In this document: positions 5,525-10,474 of the stretch, piece by piece | Layout of the letters: each line of letters opens with the position of its first letter | Numbering within the stretch: position 1 is the first letter of the stretch | Source of the DNA: Pavlovales sp. CCMP2436 | Taxonomy: Eukaryota; Haptophyta; Pavlovophyceae; Pavlovales | Reading direction: 5' to 3' | DNA: 10,474 nt | NCBI GenBank assembly: GCA_026770615.1 | Contig: MU632424.1 | Coordinates: forward strand, 1 to 10,474 | Made by a program: the position numbers and the translations under genes | Notes under the pieces: generated by a model | Databases searched by the model: none | What the model was told of the DNA's origin: nothing | What the model saw: only the letters and a program-made list of their open reading frames with translations

Positions 5525-6445
5525 CTGCTCCCGCTCCAGGGTTCGACGTCCTACCCGTGGATTCTCCCCAGCTGCGCCCCACCGGACGTTTGCTCAGCTC
5601 TTTCGCCCTCTCTCCCGCCGACCCGTCCCTCGACCCCCTCCCCTTCCCCCCCCGTCTGCGCGCCCGGGGCAGCCTCGACCTCAGTTCACTGAACCTGGGC
5701 GCCGGCGCGGACCCGTCCACGGAGATGCTCGATCTTTTGGCCGCGCTCTTTTGGTCCAGGCACAAATATTTTTAAACGGGTCCGGGTCGTCCATTCTACA
5801 GAACGTAAAAATGTGAACGTAACGTGAACTTTTCATACTGATTTTAAATTTTAAGCTTTTCTCTGATTCACATTCTGACTCAAAAAGAGGTGGGGGCTCG
5901 CTTGGCGGTTAGCTGCGACTTGCGGGTCAAGGAGAGGATGTGCATGCACCCCGTCTGTCCTCCGTGAGTGTGCGCCCCCGCGTCCCACGAGGTCCGTGCG
6001 AGCGAGGGTCTTGATGCTGACGGGATGCTCGCGCACGGTCGGGGCCATGGGCGAGACGGCCGGGATCGGCGGTTTGTGGGTTGACTTGCGCAATTGGCAT
6101 TCGACACCGCACGTGCTCGCACGATAGCCACGCGCTCGATGCAGGTAAACATCTGCAGGCGCGTGGACGACGGGAAGGCGAGCACAAGCTGAAGCAGCAT
6201 GCGACGTGTCAGACAAGCTTGAGCCGCTTGAAGATGAGCCGCTTGAGGACGAGCCGCGCGTGGACGAGCCACGCGTGAAGGTAGGCGGAGCGAGCTTGAG
6301 CACCGACGGGCGAGCTCGACGAAAACCAAGCTCGAGCCGCGTGCTGGACCAACATGAAGGACGGTGGGCTTCAGCACGTCGGCGAGAAAGGCAAGCACGA
6401 CCACCGCTCGAGCGAGCGCGATGACTGGACGACGACGAAGATGAA
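5525..6445. other. Intergenic flank between HAD start and the LTR
   Basis: About 920 bp. The part next to the HAD start (5525-5760) is GC-rich and C-rich on the plus strand; 5761-5880 is AT-rich, with TTTAAAAATATTTG on the minus strand (5764-5777), a possible but unproven TATA-like element about 240 bp before the ATG. Overlapping open frames exist on both strands at 5851-6424, with Ser/Arg- or Pro/Glu/Asp-rich readings and no motif I know; I do not call a gene. A GCAG/GTAAAC donor-like site on the plus strand at about 6142-6151 is the only splice-like hint. Confidence 0.5.
6220..6280 (+). repeat. 15-bp tandem repeat, four units
   Basis: Units GAGCCGCTTGAAGAT, GAGCCGCTTGAGGAC, GAGCCGCGCGTGGAC and GAGCCACGCGTGAAG follow one another. 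On the plus strand they read EPLED-type, on the minus strand SSSSG-type; neither is shown to be translated. Confidence 0.75.
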
Positions 6446-6706
6446 TGTTGGATACGGCCCTGATGCGTCTCTCAGCCTAGTCCTCTCGGCGCTAGCTGGA
6501 GGCAGCACTCGCTCCGCGCGAGTGGCCAGCAGGGGCAACGATGGTGAAAGTAACTGCAAAAGACGAAAAAGACGACGCCTTAAAGGCTGCATGTTCTACC
6601 TTATGGCAGTAGATCCGCTCTGCCGCCCGGACTGGTTCTCACTCACTGATAGTCCCGTCCTGGTGTCCGAGGCCCAGACCAGCTCCGCGCTGTCCGGCGC
6701 CTAACA
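6446..6706 (-). repeat. Copia 3' LTR (261 bp)
   Basis: Starts TGTTAG at 6706 right after the polypurine tract and ends CCAACA at 6446, giving the TG...CA ends and a 6-bp imperfect terminal inverted repeat. Contains a 7-bp-stem hairpin (CACTCGC at 6506-6512 with GCGAGTG at 6518-6524). The 5' LTR is outside the window, so length rests on the ends alone. Confidence 0.75.
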
Positions 6707-6715
6707 CCCCCCCTC
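6707..6715 (-). other. Copia polypurine tract
   Basis: GAGGGGGGG on the minus strand touching TGTTAG, between the RNase H stop and the LTR: the usual place and sequence for plus-strand priming in copia elements. Confidence 0.8.
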
Positions 6716-6719
6716 GCCA

Positions 6720-7745
6720 TTAGCGCGCGTCGAGGCCGACGCCGTGCATGATGGCGCCCACATGGCGACGGAAGACAGCGAGGCTAGCGGGCTTGGTGAA
6801 GATGTCTGCGTGATTGAGGTCGGTGTGAACCTTCTCCATCTTGATGATGCCGAGCTCCTGCTTGTCGCGGATGTAGTGCCAGCGCAGGTCTATATGCTTG
6901 AACCGCCGGTGGTGCACCGGGTTGTTCACGAGGTGGATTGTTCCCTGGTTGTCCTCGAAGATGGCGGTGGGCCCCGGCTCGGGGTTTTGGATGAAGTCCA
7001 CGAAGCTTCGCAGGTAGACCACCTCGCGTGTCGCCTCCGCGGCGGCGATGTACTCTGCCTCTGTGGAAGAGAGCGCGATCACAGACTGCAGGCAGCTGTA
7101 CCACGAGATGGGCGTGCCATTGAAGAGCACGACGTACCCACTCGTCGACTTGCGCTTGACCGGATCGTTCGCCCAGTCTGCGTCCGCGTAGCAGACGAGC
7201 CCTGGGTGCACCGGATCCTGTTCGAAGCGGAGGAGTAGTCCGAGCTTGGGCGTGCCGCGCAGGTAACGCAGCACGCGCGAGGCAGAGCCCATGTCGCACA
7301 CGCGCGGCAGGCTCATGCGGCGAGCGAGCATGCCCACGGCGTGGGCGAGGTCTGGCCTGCACGTAGTGCAGCAGAGCATGGTCGCGCCGACAATCTCCTG
7401 GTAGAGGGTCGTGTCCTTGCGGTTGAGCAGCATCTCGTCGGGCGCGTTGGCGACTGCGTCGCCGCCAAAGGAGTTGATGCTAGACGTGCCCGAGATCTCG
7501 GGCGTGCTCACCGGGCGGCAGTCGGCCATGCCGAAGCGGCCGAGGATGCCCGTGACGTACTGGTTGCGGTGTAAATGAATGCCCTCGTCCGTTTTGTCGT
7601 ACTCCGCGCCGAGGAACTTGGAGAGCTCCTCCTGCAGTTTGATCTCAAAGTGCAGCTTGAGCTTCTCGACGAGCTCGCGCGCTGCCAGCTCGTCCGAGCT
7701 CGCATTGAGGATGAGCATGTCGTCCACGTACAGCGCAATGGCGAC
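6720..7745 (-). pseudogene. Copia reverse transcriptase C-terminus and RNase H
   Basis: Begins directly after an in-frame TAG (7748-7746) and opens with VAIALYVDDMLIL, the RT motif C with both catalytic Asp residues; the first Met codon is inside that motif, so this is the continuation of the upstream frame and not a separate gene. The RT thumb/connection follows (FLGAEYD, then STPEISG, then TCRPDLAHAVGMLAR). RNase H looks complete: YADADWAND, TSGYVV, ALSSTEAEYIA, FEDNQG and KHIDLRWHYIRD carry the D-E-D-D set and the conserved His. It ends HADIFTKPAS then a TAA at 6722-6720, only 4 bp before the polypurine tract. Confidence 0.9.
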
Positions 7746-7748
7746 CTA
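7746..7748 (-). other. In-frame TAG stop inside copia RT
   Basis: Codon 7748-7746 is TAG; the same frame is open for hundreds of codons on both sides and reads RT before and after it. It falls seven codons before the Met of YVDDM. Confidence 0.9.
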
Positions 7749-8496
7749 GCCTCCGCTCGGCTCCTCCCGCAGGAAGACCGACGGAGCGCACGGCGACTGC
7801 TCCCATCCCTGCTCGAGCAGCCGGGCGCGAATGTTTAAAAACCATGCGCGCCCGGACTGCTTGAGTCCGGGGTGAGCGCGCAGCTGCTCGGCCGCGACCT
7901 TGAAGCCGGCCGGCGCCGCGACGCCCGAGTCCTGGCCAGGCGGAAACTCCGACAGCACGCCCTTCTCCACGAGGAGCGAGTTCAGAAAAGCGTCCGTCAC
8001 GTCTCCCTTATTGAGGAGCCTGGTGAGGTGCAGCTTCTGGCCGGACTTGAGCGACTTGCCGTACATCTTGGCTCCGGCCGCGATCATCAGCTTGATCGGC
8101 TCGCCGCGCGCGGCCGGGCTGAAGACCTCCTCAAAGTCGACGCCTTTCTGCTGCAGGCAGCCCCAGAGGACGGTCCGCGCCTTGAAGCGTATGACCTGCG
8201 AGGTGTTGTCCGTCTTGACGGCGAAGACCCATCTGCAGGGCAGGATGGCAGTGTCCTTGTGCACGACCTTGGGCTTGTACGTGCCCATCTTCTTGTGCAT
8301 GACAAGGTGCTCGTTCATGGCGGCGATCCACTGCACCGCGTGCTCGGAGGCGATGGCCTGCTTATACGAGTTCGGGATGATGACCGTGCTGCCGTCGAGG
8401 TAGGCCGTGGTAGCCGGACGCGCGTGCGCCTGCTCGCGTGGCGGCTCTGCTGCGGGTGTGGGGAGCACGTGTCTCCCGCGCGCTGCGGGTGCCGCC

Positions 8497-8830
8497 TCGA
8501 GCGTGCTGCTCCGCGCAGCTGCTGGGGGCGCGCGTGCGCCGCGCGCCTCGGGCGCCGCCGCGCCGCGCGCGGGTGCCGCCGCGGGCGTGCTGCTCCGCGC
8601 AGCCGCTGGGGACGCGTGTGCGTCGCGCGCCTTGGGTGCCGCCACGGGCGTGCTGCTCCGCGCAGTCGCCGGGAACGTGCGTACGTCGCGCGCCTTGGGT
8701 GCCGCCACGGGCGTGCTGCTCCGCGCAGCCGCCGGGGGCGCGCGTGCGCTTCCGCGTGCGCTGCGCGCTGCGGGTGCCGCCGCGGGCGTGCTGCTTCGCG
8801 CAGCCGCGCCGCTCCGCGAGGCCCGGTCCT
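8497..8830 (-). repeat. In-frame minisatellite in copia linker
   Basis: The block GCGTGCTGCTCCGCGCAG (plus strand) recurs with starts near 8501, 8585, 8648, 8711 and 8786, so the steps are 84, 63, 63 and 75 bp, all multiples of three. In protein it gives ARSSTPVAAPKARD-type units between integrase and RT. Confidence 0.85.
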
Positions 8831-8872
8831 TTCGCAGCGGGTCGTGAGCGAGCGGGAGCGTTGGCTTTGGGG

Positions 8873-8942
8873 CTGACTCGATAAAATCGCCCGACGACTC
8901 ATCGTTTGAGGCCGACTCGATAAAATTGCCCGACGACTCGTC
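8873..8942 (-). repeat. 39-bp direct repeat in copia linker
   Basis: Two copies of GACTCGATAAAATCGCCCGA-type sequence give DESSGNFIESASN and DESSGDFIESAPK, an acidic Ser-rich pair just before the Ala/Pro linker. Confidence 0.85.
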
Positions 8943-10108
8943 GGCGCCGCGCGGCCCGAAGTGCTCGTGCTCGACGTTGGCGGCGGCGATCGTGCTTTCG
9001 ACTTCTGCGTCGAAAAACTCCGCGGTCGCCTCGCTGCTGATCTTGTCAAAGGACGGCACACTCCGCCCCTCGATCGCGGGGCGCTCGTCGATCTGCACAT
9101 GCTGTGAGTATGTGACGCGCCCGTCCTCAAGGAGCACTATGTGACCGAGGATGTACCGCCAGGCCTTGTCGATCTGCACGCCGTCGTAGCCGTGCCCTAT
9201 GACCCTGCCCTTGAGCGATGGCATAGAGAGCTTGCCCTTTGCTCTCAGCGTCGGCCCGAGTGCGAGCACGCGGCACGGGATTCCCCACGAGACCAGGCGG
9301 GTGAGGTCAGGCCTGCGGTTGAAAATGAGCTCGTAGGGCGTTACGTAACGGGTGACGCCCGTCTCCTTGTCCACGACCGCTTGCACCGCCAGCAGGTTTC
9401 TGCGCGCCACTGAGTTGCGCGCGGCCCAGTGCCAGAGGCGCATGGCGATTCCCGTGGACTCGAGCGCCGCCCGCACGTCCGCCGCTAGCGTCTCGAAACT
9501 CCGCTCGGCGACGCCGTTGGAGGAGGGGTGGTGCGGGCAGGAGGTAACGTTCGCGGCGAGCCCGAACTCGAGCAGCACCTTGGCAAACGCTTCGCTGTTC
9601 ATTGGCGTTCCGCCATCGGTGTGCACGTAGCGACGCCATCCCCGTCCGAGCAGGAAGTGCCCGCCGATGTGCGCTGCGAGGCCCAACTTGCTGATCCAGA
9701 ACTTGAGTAATTTGGGGATGTCCACCTGCGACTTGCAGAAGTAGATCCTCTTGAACTTGGAGTACCCGTCCACGACGATAACCGCGTACTTGATGTCCTG
9801 CCCCTCGCCATTGAACCCGACCGGCAGATCGTGCTTGGAGACTTGGAAGGCGTCGTGGTACGTGATCTCTCCCGGGGCTCGCGCTGCGCTGAGTGGCCGA
9901 CTCCGCGTCGACCGGCGCATCCGAGCTCCGCCGAAAACGGACAGGTCGGCGGCCTCGGGTGTCGACGATTCCATCCCGTCGACTGCAACGAACGTGCACT
10001 GCAAAAGTCTTGCGTCTGTGGTGCCCGTGCGCCGCGCCCACAGCCGGAGCCAGCTTGCCGAGGGGCGCCTCCCGCCCCTGAGCTGGGTCGGCCGCGCGGC
10101 CGGGCCCC

Positions 10109-10474
10109 TTAATTTCCCTGGCGCGTGTCGAGCGTCGCGCCGCTGCCGCGCCCCGCGCCGCGCCCTGCGCCACGCCCAGCGCCGCGCCCTGCGCCACGCC
10201 CAGCGCCGCGCCCTGCGCCACGCCCCGCGCCGCGGCCGCGCCTGCGCTGACTGAGCGCTGGCGCTGCCAACGCCACCGGCGCGGATGCCTCCGGGAGGCT
10301 GCCTGCGCGCATGCGCGTGCGTACCATCGAGTTCGCGTCGATAGGGATGCGCCCGCCGCCGACCTTGGTGAAGTCGAGGTAGGAGCCGGACTTGCTGAAG
10401 TGCACGTCGACCCCGTCAGCTACGAGGCGCTGCACCGAGAGCAGCCGCGTCGTGACGTCGGCAACGCCCCACGC
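10109..10474 (-). pseudogene. Copia gag-pol: C-terminal side of protease, partial
   Basis: Open to the window edge. It reads VADVTTRLLSVQRLVADGVD then VHFSKSGSYLDF, the copia pattern 'LLSV--L---G--V-F' that follows the protease, then a Gly-Arg-Gly-Ala repeat and a TAA at 10111-10109. The frame differs from that of the integrase, so at least one shift lies between about 10112 and 10250, most simply by slippage inside the repeat. Confidence 0.8.
10141..10245 (-). repeat. 24-bp tandem repeat coding Gly/Arg/Ala
   Basis: Three near-perfect 24-bp units (GCCGCGCCCTGCGCCACGCC plus CAGC) from about 10157 to 10228 and degenerate units on both sides. Read in the protease frame it gives GRGAGRGAGR, an RGG-like basic stretch. 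Confidence 0.85.

Larger units (their letters stand above)
7746..10108 (-). pseudogene. Copia integrase, repeat linker and N-terminal reverse transcriptase
   Basis: The clear part runs from 10004 (a TTG, not a start codon) for 752 codons, and the frame is open further upstream with a weak gag-pre-integrase-like stretch (LWARRTGTTDARLLQ). Counting from 10004: integrase core residues 45-240 with catalytic Asp51 (YHDAF), Asp130 (VHTDGG) and Glu167 (NGVAERSFE), the last two 36 residues apart; then the copia-typical TPYELIFNRRPDLTRL (222-237). Residues 385-530 are an Ala/Pro/Ser/Arg repeat linker. RT starts near 555 (WIAAMNEHL) with CRWVFAVK (590-597), RFKAR, FEEVFSP, the motif A Asp in GDVTDAFL (668) and GLKQSGRAWF (713-722). 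It ends SGG then TAG. The position that normally holds the CxxC of the integrase zinc finger reads VFGG (23-26). Confidence 0.9.
6446..10474 (-). mobile_element. Ty1/copia LTR retrotransposon, 5' part cut by the window edge
   Basis: Transcribed on the minus strand. The domain order protease end, integrase, reverse transcriptase, RNase H, polypurine tract, 3' LTR is diagnostic for the copia superfamily (integrase before RT; in gypsy it follows RNase H). Gag, the protease active site, the primer-binding site and the 5' LTR must lie beyond 10474. Plus-strand bases 6441-6445 (ATGAA) are the candidate 5-bp target-site duplication on this side. The coding region has one internal stop and one frame change, so this copy is not autonomous as it stands. 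Confidence 0.92.

Noticed and set aside
5124..5816. 230-codon plus-strand open frame opposite HAD exon 1
   Set aside because: Low-complexity Ser/Arg/Pro/Ala reading antisense to a motif-bearing exon; a GC-driven shadow.
5851..6404. Minus-strand open frames of 150 and 174 codons between the LTR and the HAD gene
   Set aside because: They overlap in two frames, are Ser/Arg/Pro-rich, contain a 15-bp repeat, and show no motif or splice support.
7872..8876. 334-codon plus-strand open frame opposite the copia linker and RT
   Set aside because: It is antisense to a clear copia reading, and GC-rich repeat DNA with few stops explains it; it has no recognisable domain.
10005..10108. Intact gag-pre-integrase domain
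   Set aside because: LWARRTGTTDARLLQ is only faintly like LWH-RLGH and lacks the His pair, so I mention it as a remnant and do not list a domain.
1..10474. tRNA, rRNA, CRISPR arrays or bacterial operon signals
   Set aside because: I found no cloverleaf-like segment, no regularly spaced identical repeats with unique spacers, and no Shine-Dalgarno-led gene series.

Overview
The window looks like nuclear DNA of a eukaryote, most likely a GC-rich unicellular alga or similar protist; I cannot name a lineage. The reasons are GT-AG introns with branch/pyrimidine-rich 3' ends, a Ty1/copia retrotransposon with an LTR, GC-rich exons set in lower-GC introns full of microsatellites, and no bacterial operon structure. 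Everything with a convincing coding signal lies on the minus strand.

Region 1 (about 1-5524, minus strand) is one split gene for a HAD-superfamily phosphatase of the NagD / 4-nitrophenylphosphatase / phosphoglycolate-phosphatase type. I can place seven exons (5524-4919, 4207-4052, 2754-2674, 2491-2429, 1417-1280, 1107-1054, 645-546). Every junction between them is GT-AG and phase 0, and the joined reading gives HAD motifs I (DLDGT), II (VSNT), III (a Lys in VGKGG) and IV (GDR) in the right order. The 3' end of the gene lies beyond base 1 or was not recognised.

The most unusual observation is inside that gene. Three exons (3, 5 and 6) each have two extra partial copies in the neighbouring introns. 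In three of the best-aligned copies every difference from the main exon falls at a third codon position (17 of 17 differences), and in a fourth a gap is an exact multiple of three. That is the pattern of duplicated exons that stayed under protein-level selection, so the gene may use or may once have used alternative exons. The introns also carry three dispersed copies of a roughly 115-125 bp element, one per large intron and two of them just before an acceptor (introner-like or MITE-like), an inverted repeat that brackets exon 4, degenerate heptamer arrays, and many CA/GT and poly-G tracts.

Region 2 (about 5525-6445) is the upstream flank of the HAD gene. It holds no gene I can support, only weak open frames and a short 15-bp tandem repeat.

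Region 3 (6446-10474, minus strand) is a Ty1/copia retrotransposon cut by the right edge of the window. In transcription order it has the end of the protease region, a Gly/Arg/Ala repeat, integrase, a long Ala/Pro/Ser repeat linker, reverse transcriptase, RNase H, a polypurine tract and a 261-bp 3' LTR (TGTTAG...CCAACA). It is decayed: one in-frame TAG stands just before the YVDD motif, and there is a reading-frame change before integrase. The element and the HAD gene are transcribed in the same direction, with the 3' LTR about 920 bp upstream of the HAD start codon.
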